From positions 3,505,891 through 3,569,890 of the forward strand of contig NW_003101678.1 in NCBI RefSeq assembly GCF_000003855.2: 64,000 bases of DNA, written 5' to 3'. Position numbers and translations under genes: made by a program. The DNA is from Blastomyces gilchristii SLH14081. Taxonomy: Eukaryota > Ascomycota > Eurotiomycetes > Onygenales > Ajellomycetaceae. Numbering within the stretch: position 1 is the first letter of the stretch; every line of letters begins with the position of its first letter. Of the stretch, positions 24,901-35,174 are shown in pieces. The notes under the pieces were generated by a model that saw only the letters and a program-made list of their open reading frames with translations, was not told the DNA's origin and searched no databases.

Positions 24901-25940
24901 CTAGCAGTAGCTAATTCTTTTCTTTTAGATGAGATATTCTCATTTCATCAAGGTTTTGAATACTCAGAAGATTTTCTTTTTGAAATATTATCTCTAACAC
25001 TTGTTAGAATAATAGATGTAATAAGCTTCACTCTATTCTTAAGCATTTCATTTGAGATATCTTGACCAGAATTTCAATATAGCTCATTCTGTCTTTCAGA
25101 TTTTAACAGTTTTATGCTTTCTTCAACTGCTTTTCAATCAGCTTTTTCAAAGTTATACTGATTACAGAGAAGAGGATTTTCACTCATTTGTTTTTCACTC
25201 AGTTCAATATCAAATTGAATAATCTCATGACCTGATTCTGATGTCTCATTTGAATTAATAAATCAGTTTATAAGTCTTCTTTTCATTAGATTTTGTGATA
25301 TGAAGATTAGATCTATAATAGACTTCTGTTTCATATCTTTTCTAAAGAATGTTTGTTGATCAGACTTATTAACCAAATCTATTGAATGCTCAAAGGTTCA
25401 TTCAATCAGATTATCAGCTCTCACTGCTCTCTTGTATTCTGAATTTCATCAGAGATGATGTGCATTGAAATCTCCTGCAATTATAGAGTTTCTTGATGAA
25501 GTTATGTTCAGAAATCCTCTATCAATTATTCAGATATTGTTATTTTTCTTCAATAACTTTTTATTATAGATATTTATGAGCTGTATAGTATCAAACTCAT
25601 TTTCTTTATCTATAATATCACTCATCAGAATATCAGAGTCAGATATGATATTAAATCTTAGATTAAATTGATATCTTGATCTCTTTCTTTCATAGATCAC
25701 TACTCTTGACTTTATCTCAGACTTTTGAGGTAAAAAGCAGGAGTAGCTTGAATGAGAAATGACATATTTTTGCTCAGCATCAAAATTCGGCTTCTGAAGT
25801 AGTATAAAATCAACTTTTTATTCAAATGCAATTTGAAGATAAGAATAAATACAATTTGAGTTTCTATTCACATTATTTTAAATAAATGTGATTTTTGAAG
25901 AGTTTTTAAACTTTTTTTGTTGTTTTTGTTGTATATTCAT
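21978..25940 (-). pseudogene. LINE ORF2: APE endonuclease, RT, RNase H
   Basis: Starts at ATG 25940 (MNIQQKQQKKFKNSSK), 23 bp after the ORF1 stop, and ends at the TAG at 21980-21978, about 1320 codons. The endonuclease shows IIAGDFNAHH near 25480 and SIIDLIFIS near 25310. RT shows QCSAIDTVLSVIHDIQ and AVFINIKEAFDHVSK near 24100 and the catalytic YVDD near 23830. RNase H shows IYSDDSK (near 22900), CEVFDAELFAI, IFSDSQAALK (near 22690) and VPAHMNIHDNELADSA (near 22520). A C-terminal FCNTNEN...H....C motif follows near 22200. Several frames are broken by TGA at Trp sites, so it is inactive. Confidence 0.9.
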
Positions 25941-25963
25941 ACTAAAAGAGAGTAGAGTAGAAT

Positions 25964-27568
25964 CTAATCACTATCATCAGATAGTAGATTATAACTGTTC
26001 TGAAAAGTAGAAATCTCAACTGCTTGCATTATATCTAGTTTATCATCAGAGTCATTTCTCAATTCTCTAATCTTAACAGAAGTTTGAGAATTCAAATTCT
26101 GTTTACATTTAGCTGGAGAATTGAAGTTTGAAGACTTAGATAGTTGAGAGTTTCTTCTTTTTAAGCTTGTAGTTGTAAGTCTACTAGTTTGACTCTTCTC
26201 TTCAGTTCTAGATTGACTTTGAGCTTTATCTTTTCTCCAGTTCTTTTGAGTTCTAGAAGCAAATATACATTCTTTTGAGCTAGATGCATGTTTTTCTTTG
26301 CAATTAGAGCACTTAAGCAGAGTATGTTGATAAATTTCATCTCTTTTTGAGCATGTTTCACATTTATACTCACTAGTTTTGTGATCTCTGACACAGAATG
26401 CACATTTTGAGTCTCTAAAATATGAGATTGCAAAGTGTTCATATCTTTGACAGTTTGAACACTGTGTTTGAGCTTTGAGATTCATTCTTGAGTCTTTGTA
26501 TTCATGAACTCTCATTTTCAAACCTGCTACTCTTACTTCAGAGATCTTTAACTGTTCAAGTGTTTTTGTATATACTAGAACAGAGGCATTTCTCCTGCTT
26601 TGTCTGAACTCAATTGAATTTAGTTATACAGGCTTCTTTCTCAGTTGAATAGAGTTGTATTCTTTTAATTCATTTTTGAGAAGTAGCATTTCTTCTTCAC
26701 AGTCAAAAATTTCAACTGAAATATCATGAAGAATGAATTTGTCTCACTTTTCATCTCTTTTAGATAGAATTGTTGTGTTTAGTAAAGATTCTACTACTGA
26801 CTTTCAGAGATTCTCATTCTGAATAAGGAATTCAGCACTGAATTCAGGCATTGTAGTCAGAATAATGGAGTTTTCAAAGAATGATGACTCAATTGAAGCT
26901 ATAACTGATTTTTGAACTTCAATATCAGTCATCAACTGAGAAAAGAACTGCTGATTAATTTCATTTCTGATTCTGAAAATGAGATTTGAGTTTAGCTTGT
27001 TTCTTTGCAGAATGTTCTGGTTTGAGACTTTGAGAATAAGTCTTCTATTTCTGAAGATTTAGAAGTTTTTCTCTTTTTATATTTTCTTTTTCACTTTTCT
27101 ATGAATAGAGACATGAGCAGTATTCTTCTCAGTTTTCTCAGGATTTTGAGCAGGTTTTGAGACAGCAGGTTTAGAGACAGCAGATTCAGCTGCTTAAGCA
27201 TATATTTTCTTCTGATTTAAAGAAGAAGAAGAAGTAGGAAAAAAGGAAGAAGAAGAGCAAGATAAAGAGTCAGTGATTGTACTAGGAATTTTCAAGGTTT
27301 TTTGAACTGTGTTTGAGATTTCAAGTTTGAACTTGATCATCTTCTGTAGTTGTCTAGCCTGAGCATGAAGAATTAACAGAACTTCTTCATTCATCTCACT
27401 CAGATACTGCTTTTCAAGAATCTTGCTTACTTTTTCAAGTTTCTGTATTTCAAGAACTTGTTATTTCTCTATTTCTTCTTTCTTTCTTCTCTTCAGAATT
27501 TCAATCTCAGGAATAGCATTTGAGAAAGCATCTTTTTCCACATCAACTGAGTGTATTTTTGAACTCAT
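25964..27568 (-). pseudogene. LINE ORF1 (Gag-like, CCHC fingers)
   Basis: The frame begins at ATG 27568 (MSSKIHSVDVEKDAFSNA), followed by a Lys/Glu-rich coiled-coil-like segment and a Ser-rich linker. The C-terminal 185 codons (26521-25964) are open and hold three Cys/His clusters: CSNCQRYEHFAISYF (last Cys replaced), CAFCVRDH..C and CSNCKEKHASSSKEC. It ends NLLSDDSD. About 535 codons in total. This is the nucleic-acid-binding ORF1 of I/Tad-type LINEs. Scattered stops and probable frameshifts lie in the N-terminal two thirds. Confidence 0.8.
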
Positions 27569-28560
27569 TGTTTTCACTCAATGAAAAGTTGATCAGACTG
27601 TTTCAATTGAGATATTTCTAAGTCTGTTTTCAATTGAAAAGTTGGTCAGACTGTTTCAAAAGAAGAATAAAAGACTTTTGTGTATAAAACACCTGATTTT
27701 TTTCACACTAGTTCAGTAACTAGATTAGATTTTTGAAGAGAATCTAATAAACTAAAATTAATTTTTAAGATAAATCAATAAAATCTTTACAATCTCTTTC
27801 TTGAGATACAGTGAGAAAAAGTATGATATCAATTGATAATAAATCAGATAATATGACAGTTTTTGAGAGAAAAACTGACAAAAAATAAATCAATTTTTTG
27901 CAGAGAAATTGATTAAAACTATTCAATTTTATTCTAAATCATTCAATTCTTCTCACACAATAAGTGTGCAACTCAAATCAGTTAATAAAGAGTGTAAAAA
28001 AGAATTAAGTATTAATAAAAGCTCTTCAGTCACTGAAAAAGTAATTCTTACTTAAAAGAATATGAAATTATGACAGAAAATAACTCTGTTTTTAATTCTT
28101 TATAAGAATATTGTGTAAAATTCAGAGAAAAACATCTTACTTTTTTAAGAGAAGTAAAAAACTATTACTAAGATCTTTTTTTTTTTGCATTAACTGCTGT
28201 AGAAGAATGAGATAGAAACTGCTAATATATATACTACTGTATACTCTCTATCAAGACTTTCCCTCTTCAGAGTCTTGATATTATAGAGAATATAAGTCTG
28301 TTTCTATATAATAATATAAATATTGTCAGCAGAATGTAGAGGAACTGGTTATTTATATCTTAAAATAGAAGACTTTGTCAATGATTATATCAATATAGAG
28401 TTAATTCTTAAATTCAATAGAAATCTAGTGTTACTGTTCTTAATCTCTTACAGAATCTATTGAATATTGAGATATTAAAACTAGATTTAATATATCTCAC
28501 TGTGCAGGGATCAAAGGCTCAGTCAGATCTTGAAATATACTGATTTTATAGTTGTTGTGT
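27569..28560 (-). other. LINE 5' region, AT-rich
   Basis: About 1 kb upstream of ORF1 with no convincing coding frame. It contains an imperfect inverted repeat at 28239-28294 whose inner stem tcaagact/agtcttga is perfect. It may be the 5' UTR or internal promoter region. Confidence 0.5.
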
Positions 28561-28870
28561 CTGCTGATTATGTATTAAGTACAGTTGCTGAGGTATCTTT
28601 TTGTACTTTTCTGTTGGGAATGGGCCAGATTGAGAGAGGTGGTATAAGGGTGAGACTTGGCATTGATGTCTAGATACACTGAAGACAGACTGCAGAGATT
28701 GCACTTCAGAAGTGGCTGTTGATTATATACTTAATATTATCACTGAGATATCTTTTTGTATTTTTCTGCCGGGGATGGGCCAGATTGGGAAGGGCAGTAC
28801 AAGGGTGAGACTTGGTGTTGGTGTTTTGAAACATCAAAGATGGACAGGGTTTTCGCGGAGGTTGCTTCTC
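28561..28870. repeat. 155-bp tandem repeat, two units
   Basis: Unit 1 is 28561-28715 and unit 2 is 28716-28870. Both contain tatctttttgta, gggccagattg and agggtgagacttgg at the same spacing. Unit 1 is partly C-to-T mutated (ctgttgggaatggg versus ctgccggggatggg), whereas unit 2 is nearly pristine. Tandem monomers at a LINE 5' end would be consistent with promoter repeats. Confidence 0.75.
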
Positions 28871-29182
28871 AGATATCTTCACAACTACAGATCAGGGATC
28901 TTCCAAAATCGAGAAGATTGGTGCATATGGCTAGGTCTCTTCACCTTACAATTTGTATGGCAATTTGGCCCGGGGTTGTGGTGTGGTAGGGGAGAATGGG
29001 GGATAATCCCACGCAGGAGTTCTGAACGACATCTGGTTCACATTTGGCTGGATAACTCCACCACCACACGGGGTATGCGGTCGGCGATGGGGTCAAAATG
29101 CTTGTATGATCGAGGGCTTTTCGATGGATCTATCGGCGGGTTCTTATTCGAAAAATCGAGCGAGTTCGTGGTGGAGCGGTTG
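28740..29182. other. Unmutated GC-rich segment at the LINE 5' end
   Basis: It keeps abundant CG, CC and GG, unlike everything around it. It lies inside the LINE target duplications, so it arrived with the LINE. It is either the LINE's own 5' end, low-copy because most copies are 5'-truncated and so spared, or a host sequence joined during reverse transcription. Plus-strand frames of 161 and 77 codons and a ~48-codon minus-strand frame (EDNRSTTNSLDF...) are open. None is recognised and none is annotated as a gene. Confidence 0.6.
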
Positions 29183-29340
29183 TCTTCTGTATTATAATAA
29201 TAAGTGAATTATTACCTTTGAATCTGCTGTTGTATTTACAACTACTTACTACATACAGTCAGTATTTATCACTGTATTAATTTATGAAAATATTGCAGAT
29301 CTGTCTGTTCTCTAAGCATGTTTCTGTCATACTCTCTGTG
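29183..29340 (+). pseudogene. Helitron fragment (piece 3)
   Basis: After the 12-bp LINE duplication the + strand reads NNK(W)IITFESAVVFTT, then HTLCDNLSY after joining to 35104. This corresponds to the helicase-domain linker of Helitron proteins. It ends at the 8-bp duplication tctctgtg flanking hAT A. Confidence 0.7.
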
Positions 29341-29708
29341 TAGACTGACCGTGTGACCGTGTCTGAAACCAGGACCAAACTTTACAGTTGTCATGTTGCC
29401 TAAAAGCATTACTTCTGGTCATGATTTGTGTTCATCACATTGATTCCAAATCATGTTATTTCAGATATTAAAGGTCTCAGATTCACTTTTCAAATAAAAA
29501 TCTAGTCTCAGATAAAGAATATATTTGAATTCTTAGTTACATTTTCATTCTGATCTCATTATTGAAAATGATATTAAATGAGATCATGAAATCATTTCTC
29601 ACTTACATAATATTATAACATAGTGCTCATTTGTTGAAAATTCAACAGAGAGTATTACTAAATATCATTACTTTTCTAAACACAGATCATAATTAATATC
29701 ATTTTAAT

Positions 29709-29840
29709 TAAAAAAAAAATATAAAATACAAAAAATAATAAAAAAACAAAAAATAAAATAACAAGAAAAAATCACAACAAAAAAAAAAAGAAAAGAAAAA
29801 GAAAAAAATAAAAAATAAAAATAAAAAAAAATCAAGATCA
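29709..29840 (+). repeat. A-rich tract of hAT copy A
   Basis: About 130 bp almost without T runs or G/C, strongly strand-asymmetric. Conserved at the same place in copies B (35545-35690), C (56387-56520, T-rich) and D (63308-63440, T-rich). Confidence 0.85.
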
Positions 29841-30049
29841 CAGAGCTGCAGTATTCTTAAAATACTTACTTCTCAGAGTCTTTATAATATTCATTATCAA
29901 TCATGTATCTCTCACAGTGAGAGTAACATAACTGTGATGAGTTATTGTCTTAACATTATCTAACAAATAATCAGTATATATCTATATAAATATGAATAAT
30001 TAGAAAACATACACTTAAAAAGTGTGATCAGAGTGAACTCTGCTGCTAC

Positions 30050-30430
30050 TTGAATGATATCAAGAACAGAACACTGAAATCAATGATTCTTCTCATTGAT
30101 TTCACAGACAAGATGTGTGAAGATGATCTTGAGAAATATAAGATTCTCTGACTTCTGATAAAAATGAATCTCACAGAGAGACTCTATTTTCATCATATCA
30201 GAGACTGAGTGTTATCAAAAAGTGTTACTTCAATACACATACACTTACTATGATGATTCACTCTCTGCATATGTGACTGAGAGTTGCAGCTTTCTCACAC
30301 TGCACAGCTCTCTCTGAAATGCTGCTGTCAGTTTGTAACTCAAGCAGTCTTTCAGTTCAGCATACACTGCATATATACAGCTCTGCATGCTGGGGCTGTG
30401 TTGGTCATTATGGCCTGATGTGATACTCAC
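30050..30430 (-). pseudogene. hAT copy A: possible small divergent two-exon gene
   Basis: Exon 1 reads leftward from about 30430 (SGHNDQHSPSMQ...FQRELCSVRK...). The probable intron is 30248-30205 (44 bp, gtaagtg...cag), and exon 2 continues from 30204 (LWYHENRVSL type, with TGA at Trp sites). All four hAT copies preserve this arrangement (36801-36616, 55780-56200, 62705-63110). I cannot place the start codon and recognise no family. The evidence for coding is conservation between copies plus an intron in the right place. Confidence 0.4.
30205..30248 (-). other. Intron in divergent hAT gene, holding the family repeat
   Basis: Sense strand: gtaagtg at the 5' side, aagtaacactttttgataacactcag at the 3' side. 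The core repeat has the same orientation relative to transcription as in the + strand genes. The same 44-bp intron is at 55974-56017 in copy C. Confidence 0.5.
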
Positions 30431-30931
30431 TTTTCACAGGTCATGTTTTGTTTGATTGAAGGAGAAAGAGAATATGACTGCTGTTTTATTTAAAGAGAAA
30501 TGAGTAATTGAATCTGTAGAAGATAATTTGATTTCTTCTGCATTTGAAATTTGATTAGTCTATACTCTTCAATTTGAGGGTTTCTGAGAGTGTTTTAATA
30601 GTTTTCATACCAGCTTGAAATTAGTGATTGATTGAAGAAGAGAAAAGAGAGAAGAAAGAAATAAGAATAACTTATCTTTATAATATGAAAATAGAGAATT
30701 GCTGTAATCATTTACTCTAGTAATAAAGATCTGTTTTCTGCATGTATTTCTGATACAGATTATATAATAACTGCATATAAAGAATATCAACAGTGTATGT
30801 ATTGAATGAAGATGATATTGCTATACAACACTGTAGCTGTTTCTGTACATTGCTGAAAGCTGTTAATATTTTCTTTGAGTCTCTTTATATTTGATAAGTC
30901 AGTAATATATTTCAATGCACTTCTTCTTTCA

Positions 30932-31022
30932 TCATCATCATCATCATTATCATCATTTTCATTATTATCACTATCATCACTATTATTACCATCATCATCA
31001 TCATCATCATCATTATCATATC
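30932..31022. repeat. (ATC)n microsatellite of hAT copy A
   Basis: Imperfect tca/atc/att triplets. Matching tracts are at 41086-41168, 55200-55296 and 62123-62210. Translations of this tract (His-rich or Ser-rich) are not genes. Confidence 0.9.
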
Positions 31023-31222
31023 ATTTCTGGCTATCTCTTCTGCCTTTATCTCTCTTCAACACTCACTGAAACTAATTATGTCATTTCTCTTCAAATATTC
31101 TGCAGTTCTGTGAACCATCAAGGTGTGTGAGCACTGTCACAGATTGAAGAGAGAGAAGAAGAAGGTATTCAAGTGAGAAGAGACAGATTACAAGACATGT
31201 TATAATGTCTTGAAGAGACTCT

Positions 31223-31267
31223 GTAAGAAAGCAGAATGATAATAATTTTAAGTAACACTTCTGATAG
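31223..31267 (+). other. Intron 1 of hAT accessory gene
   Basis: gtaaga at the 5' end, tag at the 3' end, 45 bp. Core: ataataattttaagtaacact. The exact 3' site is uncertain by a few bases. Confidence 0.45.
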
Positions 31268-31497
31268 ATTTAGACTGAACTAAGTATAGGAATAATACAG
31301 ATGACACTGTCTGTGAGAGATTGAAGAAGAAGACAGTGAAGAGTCTTATACAGTAGCAGTGAAATCAGGAGAAGTTCTGAGAATAGTTTAAGATTAAGAT
31401 GAAGAGAGAAAGAGATGAGAAGAGTGTTACTGTAAATAAGCAGTGATAGAAGAAGATTGAGAGAATGTTGAAGTAGAAGACAAAGAAGTCAAAACTG

Positions 31498-31564
31498 ATA
31501 AGTTTTTTATTTATTGAGAGATAATAATTTTTAATAATACTTCTGTTCTCTAATTGATTAGCAG
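31498..31564 (+). other. Intron 2 of hAT accessory gene
   Basis: The 5' site is now ataagt (gtaagt expected, G-to-A mutated). The core is gataataatttttaataatact here and gataatgatttttgataaca in copy B. Branch-like ctaat and 3' ttagcag are present. Confidence 0.5.
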
Positions 31565-32767
31565 GAGCTGATAGAGAAGGAGAGGATTGAGGCCTTGTTC
31601 AGGTCTTAAATGCACTTTATGATTCAGAATATTGAGAAGGCAGCTCTGCTCTCTGAGCATGTCAATCTGCTTATCACTGAGGTGAAACCTGAGACAGCAG
31701 ACCAGGAAATGCAGGATTTTGAGATGCAGGTTAATCTGGCTAAGAGGAAGCAGTGGAAACCCTTCTCTGAGAAGGCAGTGAAGAGAGATTTTAAGATAAT
31801 TATCACCTCAGATGAGAAGAAGGAGAAGGAGAAGAAGAATAAGAAGTGAATTATGAAGAATAATAAGAAGAATGAGAAAGAGTAGAAAGATAATGAGTAG
31901 AAAAAGTTTTTTTCTTTTTATATTAGTTAGTTATAAGTTCATAATTATTAATAATTGAAATTAATTTTGAGTTTTTAAAAATTATTGTACAAGTTGTAAT
32001 CAAGTCAGGAATAATATATATATATATATATATATTTAACTATCATCATTCACAAATCACTATAATATATAAGTATCAACATTTTTTCAACATTGATATT
32101 CATAATATTAATATATTTTTAATGATATTATCTGATAATGTAATTTGATAACACTCTCTTTCACAATATTAATATATTTCAAGAAATATGATAGAGATTA
32201 ATCAAGATTGTTTATTTACTTTTATATATCAATGATATCTAATCTGAGTTAGTACTAAAATTATAACTAAGCTAAGAAACAAGATTATTTTCTCTTATAT
32301 TAATTCTTCTTACACATATCAGTGATCAGTTATTGAAAATAAATTATCATCTTTCTTAAATTATTATCATATCTTCTGAATCTACTTCTTTCACTTCTTT
32401 TACTTCTATTGAAGATTCATAAACTCTTCAAGAAATCACTGTGAATTACAAAGTCTATATTATTTATAATTCAATATAGAATGCTCTCTTTCAATCATGA
32501 TAAATAATCACTTCATTCTTCACATCTGATTCCAGGTCATGAAATTTATGAAAAACTCAACACAAACACTGAGATGAACTATGAAATAATTATTAACAGA
32601 TTATATTACAGATTACTGAAGAGTTATCTCTCTGCTATAATCACTGTAACTTTATTCAGAAACATTCATCATGAACTAATCATGACTCTGAAGAAATTTT
32701 CTGACATCTGAAGTCATCAGAATACAGACAATAAAAGAAAAATAATCAGAAAATTACTACTGAGCTG

Positions 32768-32822
32768 ATAAGTTACTCTATCAGATAATAATTTTTGATA
32801 ACACTAACTTTCTAATTTGAAG
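32768..32822 (+). other. Transposase intron, with family repeat
   Basis: 5' ataagt (decayed gtaagt), core gataataatttttgataaca, perfect branch actaac, 3' aag, 55 bp. Conserved in copies B, C and D. Confidence 0.5.
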
Positions 32823-33512
32823 AAAATCATGTGAAAATAATCATGTATCAGTACTCTGATTTCACAACTCTCATCTGATAACTTTCATGAATAATTACTT
32901 TGTATATATATATCTCTGAATCTTTCTCTTCAATCAATTGAAAACTCTGAATTCTGAACACTTCTTCAAATGCTTAATTCAAATCTTTATATTTTATATC
33001 AATTCTGTCTTCAGTTCAACCTTGAGACACACTACAAAGTCAATATACAACATCTAGAATCAGAGTTGAAGAATCATCAAAGAGTGTCTCTCACAGTGAA
33101 TGCATAGACTAGTATAAACAATCTTACATTTATAAGAGTTACATGTTATTACATTGATGAGAACTGAACTTATTAAGAGATATTAATTGAATTTGAATCA
33201 TTGATCAGTAGTTATACTGAGAATTATATAACAGAGATATTAATAACTGTGATTAAAAATGACTATTGAGATATTAGTCTCAGTCTTCTTACAATTACAA
33301 CTGATAATACTGTGAATAACTACACTATGATGAAGAGATTGAAGCAAAAATTAGCTTTGTATTTCTGAAATGATAAACAAGGTTATATTCTCTACATTAC
33401 TTATGTGATTTAACTTGTGATGTAAACACTGATAAAGAATCTTAACATCAAGATAAAGAATAATGAGATGACTGATTCTTGAGATGAGAATGAGATGAAA
33501 GTGATTACTCAA

Positions 33513-33617
33513 GTAACTTTTATATTCACTTTATAAAAGATAATGTTTTTTGACAATACTTTTTGATATTGCTTTTTAATAACACTTTTTGATAACACTA
33601 CTGTTAATTTTGAATAG
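33513..33617 (+). other. Transposase intron with a tandem array of the family repeat
   Basis: gtaact...aatag, about 105 bp, with about four consecutive 13-bp units (gacaatacttttt, gatattgcttttt, aataacacttttt, gataacactac). The same array is at 44935-44990, 52617-52680 and 59561-59626. Confidence 0.5.
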
Positions 33618-34315
33618 ATTGACTAATAATTTAAATATCACAGATTTAAAATATTATTAATGTAATTTGTACCTTCTCTAAATAATAACAACAATTTCAT
33701 GATATTCAATAAATAAACAAATCAGTCACATCACTGAATATGATACAGAATGTTAGAACACAGTGAAGTTCAATATATGAGATAACTGTTCAGACTCTTC
33801 AATTGCATCAGATGATTGATTATTGAGTGCAACACTCTGATCAGAAAAAGATTCAGATATTGAAACTTTCTGATATGAAGTGAACTCAGTTGAAATATGT
33901 GATTGATTTACTGTTTCAGTTTTATAAGATAATAAAGACAGTCTCAATCACTTATACACCAATGCTGCAGTCAGTCTGATGAGTGTATAACAGTTTATTT
34001 ACTTATCTTGAGAAGCAGTTGAATCACTCAAAAAGAAATTCAGTCTGAAATGATACTATAGTGCAGACTATTATTACTATAAGAAATAAACTGATATATT
34101 ACTACAGCAAAACTGAACAATCTTTTACAGAGTACTATACTATAGCAGCTCTACTAGATCTCTCTTATCAAGTTAATATCTACACTTCTCAAGATTGAAC
34201 AGAGGAGAAATGAGACTTATATATTAAATTAGCCTGAGACTACTATAATGTCAACTATCAGAGATTTGAACAAGCAGATGTTTGAGATGTGAAGACAGTG
34301 AAATACAATTCTCTA

Positions 34316-34378
34316 GTAAGTAACAATCTTTGATAACACTTCATATCATATAGGACTATAATACTAACTTTGAAACAG
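34316..34378 (+). other. Transposase intron, canonical signals
   Basis: gtaagt 5' site, perfect fungal branch actaac (34363-34368), cag 3' site, 63 bp, between the YNSL and LHTLI coding blocks. Core: aatctttgataacactt. Confidence 0.7.
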
Positions 34379-35103
34379 AACTTGCATACATTGATTATAA
34401 CTGAAAATCAGGCAAAACTACATGCTTGTAAAACTGAATTTGATCACTATCTTCAAGATAATTCAATGAATTTACACATCAAATTAATTCTAGAGTTATG
34501 AAAAATTGTTGAGAGTACATATTCAACTGTTACACTGATGACATATGATATTCTGACAATTTCATTGACAGGGGTGAGAATGGAGTGAAAGTTCAACTTA
34601 AGTCAAGATATTTGTCACTATCACTGAGGACAATTGCAAGGAGAAACAATCAAGAAACTCATGATTATAAAACATGGAATTATCAGACAGTTTAATACCT
34701 CTGATCACAGTATATCAGAGAAGTGTAGTTTTCATGAGAAAGTGAAGAATAAACTTGCACAAGAATGTATTTAGTTGTTTCATGAGCATTATCAATAATC
34801 ATTATCAAATTCTGATTATATAAGCAATCACTGAATGAACTGAATGAGACTGATTTTGATCTTCAGTCTCAGTCTCATTCTGATTTTGAAAGAATGATCA
34901 TCTTTCACAGTTTATCCTGAGAAATTACTCTCATTTCACTGTTCTTGAATTAAATCTGGTCATTTTTCATGCCATTTCTCTCAGAAATGGTTCATTTTCA
35001 GATTTTTTTGAGGCTTGATCCTGGTGGGACTCACGCCAAGAAATGTATGGGACCAGACCAAATGGGACCAAATGTGAAATTCATGATCCCGCCGGCCAGT
35101 CTA

Positions 35104-35174
35104 TCTCTGTGATAATCTTTCATATTGACTGTGTCATATAAATCTGAACTGTACTATCAATACTTCTGCAGAAT
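35104..35174 (+). pseudogene. Helitron fragment (piece 4)
   Basis: 71 bp between hAT A and hAT B, bounded by their 8-bp duplications. It reads in frame between HTLCDNLSY and SAEYSYYNYNLFLIQQLL after removal of the hATs. Confidence 0.7.

Larger units (their letters stand above)
21569..29182 (-). mobile_element. Full-size LINE with TAA tail, copy 1
   Basis: This minus-strand non-LTR retrotransposon is flanked by a 12-bp target duplication tcttctgtatta (21557-21568 and 29183-29194). Its 3' end is an (ATT)n tract (TAA repeats in sense) with a conserved stem-loop beside it. ORF1 has CCHC fingers. ORF2 has APE endonuclease, RT, RNase H and a C-terminal Cys/His motif, which together with the TAA tail suggests an I/Tad-like clade. 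It is less decayed than the gypsy and Helitron sequences. Its outermost 5' part (28740-29182) is GC-rich and unmutated. Confidence 0.9.
31078..31849 (+). pseudogene. hAT copy A: accessory Cys-rich gene, three exons
   Basis: ATG at 31078. Exon 1 encodes MSFLFKYSAVL followed by a Cys/His cluster, CEHCHRLKREKK...(C)...DYKTCYNVLKRL. The second half of the cluster varies with decay, but the four Cys positions can be inferred by comparing copies B, C and D. Exon 2 (about 31268-31497) is basic, Trp-rich by inference (many TGA) and Lys/Glu-rich. Exon 3 (from 31565) is open to the stop at 31847, with MIQNIEKAALLSEHVNLLI, KPETADQEMQDFEMQV and a Lys/Glu tail. All four copies keep the gene: 41226-41993, 55141-54370 and 62076-61294. 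The Cys cluster suggests a zinc-binding, possibly DNA-binding, partner of the transposase. No family is recognised. Confidence 0.55.
32240..34720 (+). pseudogene. hAT transposase, copy A
   Basis: Read through TGA at Trp sites and three introns, the frame matches fungal hAT transposases. Around 33080-33180 is T-V-N-A-(W)-T-S-x-N-N, where the catalytic DAWTS-type Asp has become Asn. LTITTDNAVNN (second catalytic Asp, near 33300) follows, then YNSIYEIT-like and LHQMIDY(W) segments near 33760-33810. Next comes the AALLDxSYQVNIY block near 34145-34190. The C-terminal dimerisation region follows at about 34440-34680, ending SQDICHYH(W)GQLQGETIKKLM (RDICHYRRGxL in intact homologues). Acts in the nucleus on its own TAGACTGRCCG ends. 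Inactive in this copy. Confidence 0.85.
29341..35103 (+). mobile_element. hAT transposon, copy A (5763 bp)
   Basis: Terminal inverted repeats TAGACTGACCG / TAGACTGGCCG and an 8-bp target duplication tctctgtg (29333-29340 and 35104-35111). It carries a hAT transposase and an accessory gene on the + strand and a possible small gene on the minus strand. It also holds an A-rich tract, an (ATC)n microsatellite and about ten copies of a family-specific repeat. The ends stay GC-rich; the coding parts are decayed. It is inserted in the Helitron. Confidence 0.95.

Noticed and set aside
28712..29197. 161-codon frame in the GC-rich part as a host gene
   Set aside because: It starts in decayed tandem-repeat sequence, overlaps another frame, has no recognisable domain and lies inside a LINE insertion. 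Long frames are expected in GC-rich sequence.
30875..31069. His-rich and Ser-rich open frames in the (ATC)n tracts (also near 41075, 55125)
   Set aside because: They are translations of triplet microsatellites without other coding signs.
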